NCBI GenBank assembly: GCA_002319795.1
Contig: DCFU01000052.1
Span: 51,349-115,348, forward strand
Origin: Megamonas sp. UBA1796
GTDB lineage: Bacteria > Bacillota > Negativicutes > Selenomonadales > Selenomonadaceae
Direction: 5' to 3'
DNA length: 64,000 nt
Of this stretch, positions 52,671-60,857 are shown in pieces. The notes below the pieces were generated by a model. The model was not told where the DNA came from and made no database searches. It worked only from the letters and a program-made list of their open reading frames with translations. How positions within the stretch are numbered: position 1 is the first letter of the stretch; each line of letters starts with the position of its first letter. A program made the translations under genes and the position numbers.

Positions 52671-53861
52671 ATGGAAAGTAATGATCTGCAAAGAAGAACC
52701 AATATTTTGTATACAGGGAGTGAGTTGAAGCTTCCGGTTGAACGACCAGAAACACCGCCCATCTATCATTCGACAGCAAATATTATTTGTGATATGGACG
52801 ATTATGATTTTGCCAGTAAGGGCGGTAAGTATTATTATTGCCGGACAGCGAATCCGAATCGGGATGGTGTCGCGGAGGCAGTATCTTTTTTGGAAAAGGG
52901 CGAAGCCTCTCTTGTTTGTGCGTCGGGTATGGCGGCTATCTCAACTGCGCTGCTATCCGTAATTGAAACCGGAGACCATATAGTTGCCAGCCGTTCGATT
53001 TATGGTGAAACCATTGAGCTGTTCGATAATATTTTAAAAAAATTCAATATAGAGATTACCTATAGCGATTTCACCAATATAGAGGAAGTCCGTGCTGCTT
53101 TAAAGCCGAATACCAAACTGTTATATACAGAAATCATTGCCAATCCGCTTATCGAAGTAGTCGATATTGAAGCTGTGTCCGAGCTGGCGCATAGCGCCGG
53201 TGCGCTGGTATTGGTCGACAGTACCTTTACGACGCCGTTTGCTATCCGTCCGTTGGAGCATGGCGCGGATATTGTCATTCACAGCCTTACAAAATATTTT
53301 GGCGGACATAGCGATATTACGGCGGGCTCTATTACGGGGTCAGAAGTCTTAATCAAAAGAATATATTCGGATTCTTTGCTGCTGGGTGGATGTCTGGACC
53401 CTAACAGTGCATGGCTCATGCTGCGCAGTATTCGAACGATGGAGATGCGGGTAACCAGACAGTTTGAAAATGCGAAAAGACTGGCAGAGGCTTTACAGGC
53501 GGATCCGCATGTACGATATGTCAACTATCCTTCCCTGCCGGAGCATCCGCAGCATGCATTGGCCGCGCGGCTTATGCCGGATGGCTGCGGCGCTATGCTG
53601 AGCTTTCGTGTGGAAGATGACCGGAACAAGGTGAATGCCTTTATGCATAAGCTGAACCTGGTAAAATATCTTGGCACTCTTGGCGGCTATCGTACGAGTA
53701 TAGCACATCCCGCGACGGCGTTCCGCAATGACTTTACACCGGAAAAATTGAAGGAGATGGGCATGGAGGAAGGTTTGGTCCGCATTTCTGCCGGTACAGA
53801 GGCATTTGAAGATATCCTGGCTGATTTTCAGCAAGCTTTGACCGTGTTCAAGACCGTATAA
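52671..53861 (+). CDS. Cys/Met-metabolism PLP lyase (methionine gamma-lyase-like)
   Basis: A 396-residue fold-type I PLP enzyme. The PLP lysine is Lys208 in S-L-T-K-Y-F-G-G-H-S-D. Tyr111 matches the catalytic Tyr114 of methionine gamma-lyase, but Glu113 stands where that enzyme has Cys116 and cystathionine lyases have Gly. Such enzymes remove the gamma-thiol to give 2-oxobutyrate, ammonia and a thiol. Substrate specificity is therefore open. GGGAGGA precedes the ATG at 52671. A BCCT carrier and a PFOR follow directly, so the keto acid would pass to PFOR. Confidence 0.85.
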   Translation: MESNDLQRRTNILYTGSELKLPVERPETPPIYHSTANIICDMDDYDFASKGGKYYYCRTANPNRDGVAEAVSFLEKGEASLVCASGMAAISTALLSVIETGDHIVASRSIYGETIELFDNILKKFNIEITYSDFTNIEEVRAALKPNTKLLYTEIIANPLIEVVDIEAVSELAHSAGALVLVDSTFTTPFAIRPLEHGADIVIHSLTKYFGGHSDITAGSITGSEVLIKRIYSDSLLLGGCLDPNSAWLMLRSIRTMEMRVTRQFENAKRLAEALQADPHVRYVNYPSLPEHPQHALAARLMPDGCGAMLSFRVEDDRNKVNAFMHKLNLVKYLGTLGGYRTSIAHPATAFRNDFTPEKLKEMGMEEGLVRISAGTEAFEDILADFQQALTVFKTV

Positions 53862-53880
53862 TTTGAAAGAAGGTGAACCC

Positions 53881-55452
53881 ATGCTTAAAAATATTAATTT
53901 TCCCATAGCCTTGCTTGCTGTGGGATTATTGATCGCTATGGTTATTCCTATGGTAGTTGTTCCGGATGCAAGTGCTGCCGTCATCAATGTTTTTTATTTG
54001 ATCATGACACTGAATCTTCCCTGGCTGTTCATGCTGGTTGCTTTTCTTAGTGCGGTATTTGCTGTGTTTATCATGTTTTCGAAATATGGAGATATCCGTC
54101 TGGGCGGGCCCGACGCAAAACCACATTACAAATTTTTCACTTGGGCGGCTATGAATATGTGTTCCGCAGCAGGTGCAGGAATTTTGATATTTGGTATGGT
54201 CGAGTGGATGTATTATGTTAAAACACCACCCTTTGGCGTAGCACCTATGTCGGTACAAGCTTATGAATATGCCTCAGCTTACGGCATGTTTCATTGGGGC
54301 TTTTCCGCATGGGCGATTTACTTGCCGGCATCACTGGCATTAGGCTATATTTTTTGGAATAAAAAAGTAGATTCTTTGAATTTGTCGGATCTTTGCAAAC
54401 CAATTTTGAAAGGGAACAGTGCACTGGTCCGGGGGATAAGGACCGGAATCGATGGCATCGTCGCTTTTGGCTATATTGGCGGGCTGGTTTGTACGGTAGG
54501 ACTGGGCACTTCGATTTTGGCAGAGCTTGCCGGGTATTTACTCGGTATGCCGGTTACTTTTGAATTGCGTATAGCCGTGATTCTTATATTTTGCTTGTTC
54601 TTTATTTTATCGACCTCCAAAAGTATCGCTAAGGGAATCGGTATTATCAGCGACTTTAATGTTAAATTGGCCATTGCCTTTTTTGCCTTTGTTTTTTTGG
54701 TCGGGCCGAAATCCTTTATATTGAATAATTTCGTAATGGCAATCGGCACGAACATCCGTGAGTTTGTGCACATGAGCTTTAATACGGATGCGATTGCACA
54801 AACCGGCTTTGTGCAGGAGTGGACTGTTTTTTACTGGGCATGGTATGTGGGGTGTACGATTTCCGATGGACTGTGGCTGGCACGTGTATCTTATGGGCGT
54901 ACTTTTCGGGATATAGCCATTGTAAGGTGTATCTGGACATCGCTGGCGTGCTGGCTGGCATTTGGGGTGCTTGGAAACTATGGCATCAATCTGGAACTTA
55001 CAGGAACTCTGAATCTGTCGCAGATTGTTGCTGACAGTGGAAATAATGCGGCCGTACTGGCTGTTTTGAAGACATTGCCTTTTTCAGGACTGGCGATTGC
55101 CGTATATATGGCAGTGGTATTTATTACGCTGGCCTGCGGAGCTACGGCAGCGTCTACGGTTGTGTCAATCCTTACATCGAAGAACTTGAAAAATGATGAA
55201 GAAGCTAATAAATGGTATAAAGTTTTTTGGGCCTTTCTGGTGTTATTGCTGCCAGTCAGTATTTTATTCCTGGAACATATGGTGCCTGGATTAAATGTTT
55301 TAAAAACAATACAATCTGTTACCTCGGTATTTGCCATTCCAATGTTGTTTGTTATCACCTTGCTTTTAGTGTCGTTTTATAAAATTTTAAAGAAGGATAT
55401 TGCAGATAAAAATATTTCGGTTGATAAAAATAAACAGTTTAAGTGGAACTGA
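53881..55452 (+). CDS. BCCT-family transporter
   Basis: A 523-residue carrier with about twelve helices of the betaine/carnitine/choline family. Helix 4 keeps H-W-G-F-S-A-W-A-I-Y (Trp139, Trp144, Tyr147), the cation-pi residues of BetP. Helix 8 reads F-Y-W-A-W-Y-V-G-C (317-325): the residues matching BetP Trp374 and Trp377 are Tyr322 and Cys325. R-V-S-Y-G-R-T follows. Substrates of this family are quaternary ammonium or sulfonium compounds. The start at 53881 follows GAAGGTG. Its place between a sulfur-amino-acid lyase and PFOR is unusual. Confidence 0.88.
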   Translation: MLKNINFPIALLAVGLLIAMVIPMVVVPDASAAVINVFYLIMTLNLPWLFMLVAFLSAVFAVFIMFSKYGDIRLGGPDAKPHYKFFTWAAMNMCSAAGAGILIFGMVEWMYYVKTPPFGVAPMSVQAYEYASAYGMFHWGFSAWAIYLPASLALGYIFWNKKVDSLNLSDLCKPILKGNSALVRGIRTGIDGIVAFGYIGGLVCTVGLGTSILAELAGYLLGMPVTFELRIAVILIFCLFFILSTSKSIAKGIGIISDFNVKLAIAFFAFVFLVGPKSFILNNFVMAIGTNIREFVHMSFNTDAIAQTGFVQEWTVFYWAWYVGCTISDGLWLARVSYGRTFRDIAIVRCIWTSLACWLAFGVLGNYGINLELTGTLNLSQIVADSGNNAAVLAVLKTLPFSGLAIAVYMAVVFITLACGATAASTVVSILTSKNLKNDEEANKWYKVFWAFLVLLLPVSILFLEHMVPGLNVLKTIQSVTSVFAIPMLFVITLLLVSFYKILKKDIADKNISVDKNKQFKWN

Positions 55453-55502
55453 ATTTACAGCGTCAGAAATTACCTGGGTGCAATAAAAAGGAGAACATTA
55501 TT

Positions 55503-58500
55503 ATGAAAAGAAAAATGCAGACAATGGATGGAAATACAGCTGCAGCGTATATTTCGTATGCCTTCACGGACGTAGCCGCGATTTTCCCGATTACGCCGTC
55601 GTCCAATATGGCAGAAAGTGTGGATGAATGGGCGGTACAAGGAAGAAAGAACTTGTTCGGCCAGACCGTTGAGGTTGTAGAAATGCAGTCCGAAGGAGGC
55701 GCTGCGGGCGCTGTACACGGGTCGCTGCAGGCCGGGGCCCTGACCACTACATATACGGCTTCACAGGGACTGCTGCTGATGATTCCTAATATGTATAAAA
55801 TCGCTGGGGAACTGCTGCCGGGCGTGTTCCATGTCAGTGCCAGAGTCGTTGGGGCGAATGCTATAAGCATCTTTGGTGACCATTCCGATGTCATGGCGAC
55901 ACGGCAGACAGGGTTTGCCATGCTGGCGGAAAGCAGCGTCCAGCAGGTTATGGACTTATCGGCGGTGGCACATTTAGCGGCGATTAAAGGAAGGGTTCCA
56001 TTTCTTAATTTCTTCGATGGTTTCAGGACTTCGCATGAGGTTCAAAAAATTGAGGTCATAGAATATGCAGAACTGGCGCATTTATTGGATTGGGAGGCTG
56101 TTGACGCTTTTAGAAGGCGCGCGCTCAATCCGGATCATCCGCTGACAAAAGGAACCGTACAAGGCAGTGATATCCATTTTCAGCAAAGAGAAGTATCCAA
56201 CCGGTTTCATAAGAATATCCCGGAAATGGTAGAAGACTATATGGCCGGGATAAAGAAACTGACAGGACGCGAGTATCATTTGTTCAATTATCACGGTGCA
56301 CCCGATGCGGAACGCATGATTGTGGCTATGGGCTCGATGTGCGAAGTTATTGAAGAGGTCGTGGATTATCTCAACGCCAAAGGCGAAAAGGTAGGTTTGC
56401 TCACCGTTCATCTTTATCGACCATTTTCACTGGAGCATTTTTTCAAATATATTCCTTCCAGCGTACGAAAAATTGCTGTGCTGGACAGGACGAAAGAAAT
56501 GGGTTCTTTAGCTGAGCCATTGTATCTTGATGTTAAAAGTGCTTTTTATGGCAGGGAAAAACAGCCGGTTATTGTGGGAGGACGTTGTGGCGTAGGAGGA
56601 AAGGATGTAGTTCCTGGCCATATTTATGGCGTTTTTGAAAATCTGCAGGCTGCGGTTCCACAGGATAACTTTACGGTTGGTATTTTGGACGATGTCAACC
56701 ATACTTCGCTGCCGTTTGGCAAGGACATCGACACTACGGCTGCGAGTACAAAAGCATGCAAGTTCTGGGGCATTGGTTCGGATGGCACGGTAGGGGCTAA
56801 TAAGAATGCTGTCAAAATCATTGGAAATCATACAGATATGTATGCGCAGGCATATTTTGCATATGATGCGAAAAAATCCGGTGGGGTGACGATTTCGCAT
56901 TTGCGTTTTGGCAAGGAGCCTATAAAATCGCCATATCTTATCCAGAAGGCGGATTTCATTGCCTGCCATAATCAATCCTATGTGCATAAATATAATGTAT
57001 TAGACGGATTAAAACCTGGAGGAAGTTTCCTCTTGAACTGCCAATGGACGGAAGAAGAGCTGGAAGCAAATCTGCCGGCGGATATGAAGCAATATCTGGC
57101 GGCCAATCATATAGACATGTATACGATTGATGCTGTTAAAATTGCGCAGGAACTCGGCCTGGGCGGCCGGATCAATATGATTATGCAGGCGGCATTCTTT
57201 AAGATCTCCGGCATCATTCCAGAAAACGATGCTGTAAAATATTTAAAAGAAGCTATTAAAAAGTCTTATGGAAAAAAAGGCGAAAAAGTAGTGGCAATGA
57301 ATAATGCAGCGGTAGAACAAGGCGGAAAGGCAATTGTTAAAGTGGATATTCCTTCATCGTGGGAGCAGGCCAAAGAAGCTGCCGTTGCCATAAAAGAGGA
57401 GCCGGCATTTATAAAAAATGTCCTTGTACCAATGAACCGGCAGGAAGGGGATAAATTGCCGGTAAGCGCTTTTCTTGGCTTGGAGGATGGTTCCTACCCC
57501 ATGGGAACGGCTGCTTATGAGAAGCGTGGTATTGCAATCCAGGTGCCGGAATGGAAACCAAAGGCATGCCTTCAGTGCAACCAATGTGCGTATGTCTGCC
57601 CGCATGCAGCAATTCGGCCGATATTATTCAGCGAGGAAGAAAAGCAGCAGGCACCCGCAGACCTTTTCCTGCAGCCTTGTCTGGGACAGAAGGAATTCTA
57701 TTTTTCCATGGCTGTTTCACCTGCAGATTGTACTGGCTGCGGAAATTGTGTGCAGATTTGTCCAGCGAAAGAAAAAGCATTGGTAATGCAGCCTCTGGCA
57801 ACACAAGTACGGCAGGAGAAGGTTTGGGACTATGCGATGACAGCAGTTCCTAAAACGAACCCGTTCAATCCCCTTACGGTAAAGGGAAGCCAGTTCGAGC
57901 AGCCGCTGCTGGAGTTTTCAGGAGCCTGTGCAGGCTGTGGGCAAACACCCTATGCGAAACTGGTAACGCAGCTTTTTGGCGATCGGATGATGATAGCAAA
58001 TGCTACAGGCTGTTCATCTGTCTGGGCGGATAGTGTACCTTCCATACCCTATACGACAAATCATCGTGGGCATGGTCCGGCCTGGGGCAACTCTTTGTTC
58101 GAAGATAATGCGGAATATGGACTGGGTATGATGATAGCAGGGAAACAGCTGAGAAAGCAGATCGGCGCCGCAATTGAAAAAGCCGGGAATCTGGACGCAA
58201 GTGATGCACTGTGTGCCGCATGTAAAAGCTGGCTGGTTGATAAAGATAAGGGTGAAGGCAGCAGAGAACGGGCAGACCATCTGCTTGCAGTGCTGGAACC
58301 GCTTAAGAATACATCGCCTTTGCTTACCGCAATTTACAAAAACAAGGATTTGCTGGTCAAACGATCGCAATGGATTTTTGGCGGGGATGGATGGGCCTAT
58401 GATATTGGTTTTGGCGGCCTGGATCATGTACTGGCCTCAGGAGAAGATATCAATGTACTGGTGTTTGATACAGAAGTTTATTCCAATACAGGCGGGCAGT

Positions 58501-59018
58501 CTTCTAAAGCTACGCCGGCAGCCGCTATTGCTAAGTTTGCCGCCAGCGGCAAAAAGACAAAAAAGAAGGATCTCGGCATGATAGCTATGAGCTACGGCTA
58601 TGTTTATGTGGCGCAGATTTCTATGGGTGCCGATAAAAACCAAACCCTCAAGGCGATTGCTGAAGCAGAAGCTTATCCCGGTCCGTCCCTGCTCATTGCA
58701 TATGCTCCGTGTATCAATCATGGACTGAAAGCGGGGATGGGCTGCAGTCAGCTGGAGGCAAAGCGTGCCGTGGACAGTGGATATTGGGCTATGTATCGGT
58801 ATAATCCGCAGCTGGAAGCAGTTGGGGAAAACCCCTTTACGCTGGATTCAAAAGAACCGGTCATGAATTTCCGAGAGTTCCTTTTAGGTGAAGTGCGGTA
58901 TTCTGCGCTGTTGCAGCAATTCCCTGCTATGGCAGAAAAACTGTTTGCCGAAACGGAGAAGGATGCGAAAGAAAAATTGTCAAAATATAAAGCGCTGGCG
59001 GCACAAAAGAGTTTGTAG
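55503..59018 (+). CDS. nifJ: Pyruvate (2-oxoacid):ferredoxin oxidoreductase, copy 2
   Basis: A 1171-residue PFOR, strongly similar to copy 1 (13525) over its whole length. It has I-T-P-S-S-N-M-A-E, [4Fe-4S] motifs C-L-Q-C-N-Q-C (689) and C-T-G-C-G-N-C, and the TPP site G-D-G-W-A-Y-D. The ATG at 55503 follows AAGGAGA; the longer frame from 55443 overlaps the carrier gene. As last gene of the lyase-carrier set it probably oxidises 2-oxobutyrate to propionyl-CoA. The two paralogues most likely arose by duplication and serve different modules. Confidence 0.95.
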   Translation: MKRKMQTMDGNTAAAYISYAFTDVAAIFPITPSSNMAESVDEWAVQGRKNLFGQTVEVVEMQSEGGAAGAVHGSLQAGALTTTYTASQGLLLMIPNMYKIAGELLPGVFHVSARVVGANAISIFGDHSDVMATRQTGFAMLAESSVQQVMDLSAVAHLAAIKGRVPFLNFFDGFRTSHEVQKIEVIEYAELAHLLDWEAVDAFRRRALNPDHPLTKGTVQGSDIHFQQREVSNRFHKNIPEMVEDYMAGIKKLTGREYHLFNYHGAPDAERMIVAMGSMCEVIEEVVDYLNAKGEKVGLLTVHLYRPFSLEHFFKYIPSSVRKIAVLDRTKEMGSLAEPLYLDVKSAFYGREKQPVIVGGRCGVGGKDVVPGHIYGVFENLQAAVPQDNFTVGILDDVNHTSLPFGKDIDTTAASTKACKFWGIGSDGTVGANKNAVKIIGNHTDMYAQAYFAYDAKKSGGVTISHLRFGKEPIKSPYLIQKADFIACHNQSYVHKYNVLDGLKPGGSFLLNCQWTEEELEANLPADMKQYLAANHIDMYTIDAVKIAQELGLGGRINMIMQAAFFKISGIIPENDAVKYLKEAIKKSYGKKGEKVVAMNNAAVEQGGKAIVKVDIPSSWEQAKEAAVAIKEEPAFIKNVLVPMNRQEGDKLPVSAFLGLEDGSYPMGTAAYEKRGIAIQVPEWKPKACLQCNQCAYVCPHAAIRPILFSEEEKQQAPADLFLQPCLGQKEFYFSMAVSPADCTGCGNCVQICPAKEKALVMQPLATQVRQEKVWDYAMTAVPKTNPFNPLTVKGSQFEQPLLEFSGACAGCGQTPYAKLVTQLFGDRMMIANATGCSSVWADSVPSIPYTTNHRGHGPAWGNSLFEDNAEYGLGMMIAGKQLRKQIGAAIEKAGNLDASDALCAACKSWLVDKDKGEGSRERADHLLAVLEPLKNTSPLLTAIYKNKDLLVKRSQWIFGGDGWAYDIGFGGLDHVLASGEDINVLVFDTEVYSNTGGQSSKATPAAAIAKFAASGKKTKKKDLGMIAMSYGYVYVAQISMGADKNQTLKAIAEAEAYPGPSLLIAYAPCINHGLKAGMGCSQLEAKRAVDSGYWAMYRYNPQLEAVGENPFTLDSKEPVMNFREFLLGEVRYSALLQQFPAMAEKLFAETEKDAKEKLSKYKALAAQKSL

Positions 59019-59050
59019 CCGGGCAGGGTTTACAATTCAAGACAACAAAA

Positions 59051-59083
59051 ACAGCCCGCCGCAAAAACTATGCGGCGGGCTGT
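59051..59083. terminator. Bidirectional terminator
   Basis: Perfect 12-bp arms (59051-59062 and 59072-59083). On the minus strand a T-rich tail follows, so it mainly ends the tRNA-Pro transcript; on the plus strand it also follows PFOR. Confidence 0.85.
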
Positions 59084-59095
59084 GATTTGTTAAAC

Positions 59096-59172
59096 TGGTC
59101 GGAGCGGCGGGATTTGAACCCACGGCCTCTTCCACCCCAAGGAAGCGCTCTACCAAGCTGGGCTACGCCCCG
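59096..59172 (-). tRNA. tRNA-Pro(GGG)
   Basis: A 77-nt cloverleaf on the minus strand. The acceptor stem CGGGGCG/CGCTCCG pairs over 7 bp. The anticodon loop TTGGGGT gives GGG, the T-arm has TTCAAAT, and CCA is encoded. Confidence 0.97.
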
Positions 59173-59220
59173 ATACTTTTCTATTATAACTGAATTCATC
59201 CAAAAAATAAAGTCATATAC

Positions 59221-59282
59221 CAAAAAATCATGCTAGATATATACAAAAAAATCATGACAAATGAAGCATTTCCTTGTACAAT
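59221..59282 (+). promoter_or_regulatory. Promoter with direct-repeat site before hydrogenase-like gene
   Basis: ATGACA (59254-59259), 17 bp and TACAAT (59277-59282). CAAAAAATCATG (59221-59232) and CAAAAAAATCATG (59244-59256) are near-identical direct repeats 24 bp apart; the second overlaps the -35. This suits an activator or redox repressor site. Confidence 0.5.
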
Positions 59283-59347
59283 GAAGGTGAAATCTATAGA
59301 TCATGTTTAAGAACGTGAATACTTTAACAAAGTGAAAGGAAGATTGC

Positions 59348-60478
59348 ATGGAAAAAGATAGCTTATCACTTACTTTTGAGGAACTCTATTTACGGGTGCT
59401 GGAGGAAGCTACCGGAAGTGAAGAATTCTCCTTTGATGAAAAGCAGCTGAGCTGTCTTTTCTATCCCAATCCGCATGTGCCGGAATGGAAGCTCCCCGAA
59501 GTCATGCAGGAGGATGGTACGACCAAGGAAGGGAAAAAGCTCAGCAAAGATGTAGCAGGCGTCTTGCAGGAGCTTTCCGCCAAGAAAGGGCGCAAAGCTT
59601 TTGCGCTGGTGGCTCCCGCTTTTCAGGGGCAGTTTGGCAGTGATGTTACACCGGGGATGCTGCGCATGGCGTTCCGTCATCTTGGCTTTGATGGGTTCGT
59701 CGAGGTAGCGCTTTTTGCGGATGTACTTACGCTCAAGGAAGCGTTGGAGTTTGACCGCAATATCCATACGAAGAATGATTATCTGCTCACGAGCTGTTGC
59801 TGCCCGATGTGGCTGGCCATGATAAAAAAGCTTTATGCAGAGCTCATCCCGCATGTGCCGCCATCTGTATCACCGATGATTGCCGCGGGTCGCACCGTGA
59901 AAAAACTGCATCCAGATGCACTTACGGTCTTTGTGGGGCCGTGTGTGGCAAAAAAAGCAGAAGCGAAAGAAAAGGACATTGCAGGTGCTATCGATTATGT
60001 GCTTACCTTCCAGGAAACACAGGATATCTTTGAACTGCTGCAGGTGAATCTTGCGGAGGAATATGATAAGGTACGCGAGTATTCCTCTGAGGCCGGACGT
60101 ATTTATGCACGTACAGGCGGGGTGAGTGAGGCCGTAAAAGCAACACTTTCCCGGCTGCATCCGAATCGTGAGATTACGCTGGAAGCGCAACAGGCGGATG
60201 GTGTGCCGAATTGCAAGGCCATGATTGATGCGCTGGTGAATGGACATACAACGGCAAACTTTTTTGAAGGCATGGGGTGCTTCGGCGGCTGCTCGGGCGG
60301 GCCAAAATCCATTCTTAAAAAGGAGATTGTGCGCGATAACGTGAATCAGTATGCTAGGGCCTCGCGTTTCAAGACGCCGCTTGACAATCCGTACGTATTG
60401 GAACTGCTTTATCGACTGGGTTTTACGACGCTGGGGGATTTGCTTACGGATAAGGAATTCTTTTCGCGTCAGTTCTGA
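59348..60478 (+). CDS. [FeFe]-hydrogenase-like H-cluster protein
   Basis: A 376-residue protein with the hydrogenase large-subunit C-terminal domain but no N-terminal ferredoxin domains. H-cluster motifs are divergent: T-S-C-C-C-P-M-W (148-155), G-P-C-V-A-K-K (Cys199), and G-M-G-C-F-G-G-C-S-G-G (Cys311, Cys315). The four cluster cysteines are present, but the usual M-P-C is G-P-C and the last motif has G-G-P for G-G-G. It may be a sensory or bifurcating-type relative rather than a standard hydrogen producer. It stands alone. Confidence 0.82.
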   Translation: MEKDSLSLTFEELYLRVLEEATGSEEFSFDEKQLSCLFYPNPHVPEWKLPEVMQEDGTTKEGKKLSKDVAGVLQELSAKKGRKAFALVAPAFQGQFGSDVTPGMLRMAFRHLGFDGFVEVALFADVLTLKEALEFDRNIHTKNDYLLTSCCCPMWLAMIKKLYAELIPHVPPSVSPMIAAGRTVKKLHPDALTVFVGPCVAKKAEAKEKDIAGAIDYVLTFQETQDIFELLQVNLAEEYDKVREYSSEAGRIYARTGGVSEAVKATLSRLHPNREITLEAQQADGVPNCKAMIDALVNGHTTANFFEGMGCFGGCSGGPKSILKKEIVRDNVNQYARASRFKTPLDNPYVLELLYRLGFTTLGDLLTDKEFFSRQF

Positions 60479-60486
60479 TACTGCTG

Positions 60487-60559
60487 GTGGATGGCTTAGC
60501 GCAGGGCATGTTCTTTGACATCGAAGAGGTTACAGATTCGAGTTTTGTTAGCCCAATCA
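60487..60559 (+). other. tRNA-like remnant, probable integration site
   Basis: The T-arm ACAGA-TTCGAGT-TTTGT (60532-60548) and the 3' acceptor strand TAGCCCA are intact-looking. TTTGACAT (60513-60520) sits in the anticodon position, like tRNA-Val(GAC). The D-arm is too short, anticodon-stem pairing is poor, and the end reads TCA, not CCA. It looks like a degenerate tRNA or an attachment-site copy rather than a working tRNA. Confidence 0.5.
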
Positions 60560-60565
60560 GTAAAT

Positions 60566-60596
60566 AAAAGGCTTCGCATTTTGCGGGGCCTTTTTT
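60566..60596 (+). terminator. Terminator after the tRNA-like remnant
   Basis: AAAAGGC..CGCA pairs with TGCG..GCCTTTTTT around a short loop and ends in T (60566-60596). Confidence 0.75.
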
Positions 60597-60604
60597 GTTT
60601 GCCT

Positions 60605-60626
60605 TTTGATGACAATTTGATGACAA
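60605..60626. repeat. Tandem TTTGATGACAA repeat
   Basis: Two exact adjacent 11-mers (60605-60615, 60616-60626). The place, between the tRNA-like remnant and an integrase tail, fits an integrase or excisionase arm site. Confidence 0.55.
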
Positions 60627-60677
60627 CGAGAACGGTACCCAAGCGATGTTTTTGCGGAGAGAGCAGCTTGATAGGAG

Positions 60678-60770
60678 TTATAAGATTTTCTCGAGCAGTT
60701 CGGCAACCTGTTCCTGCATCCCTGGCATGACATGACTGTAATATGTATAATATGCGTGTTCGGTGGGGAA
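60678..60770 (-). pseudogene. C-terminal fragment of a tyrosine recombinase
   Basis: On the minus strand the last codons before the stop at 60678 read Y-S-H-V-M-P-G-M-Q-E-Q-V-A-E-L-L-E-K-I-L, the classic C-terminus of phage-type integrases including the catalytic-Tyr neighbourhood (T-Y-x-S-H-V). Upstream similarity fades within about 30 codons, and the open frame merely continues under hsdM. The rest of the gene is gone. No other gene lies between here and hsdM. Confidence 0.7.
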
Positions 60771-60857
60771 GCAGCGACAGCAGGGCAGGATTCCTGTAAA
60801 AAATATGGAAATGTATAAAGAGTATATATTAAGTAGATAAAAGAGGGGATAACATAG

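Noticed and set aside
55463..58721. Several minus-strand open frames of 70-160 codons inside the PFOR genes
   Set aside because: They mirror the same frames in both paralogues and have no ribosome sites; they are by-products of codon bias in the sense strand.
60487..60559. A functional tRNA-Val gene
   Set aside because: D-arm too short, poor anticodon stem and TCA at the end; kept only as a tRNA-like remnant.
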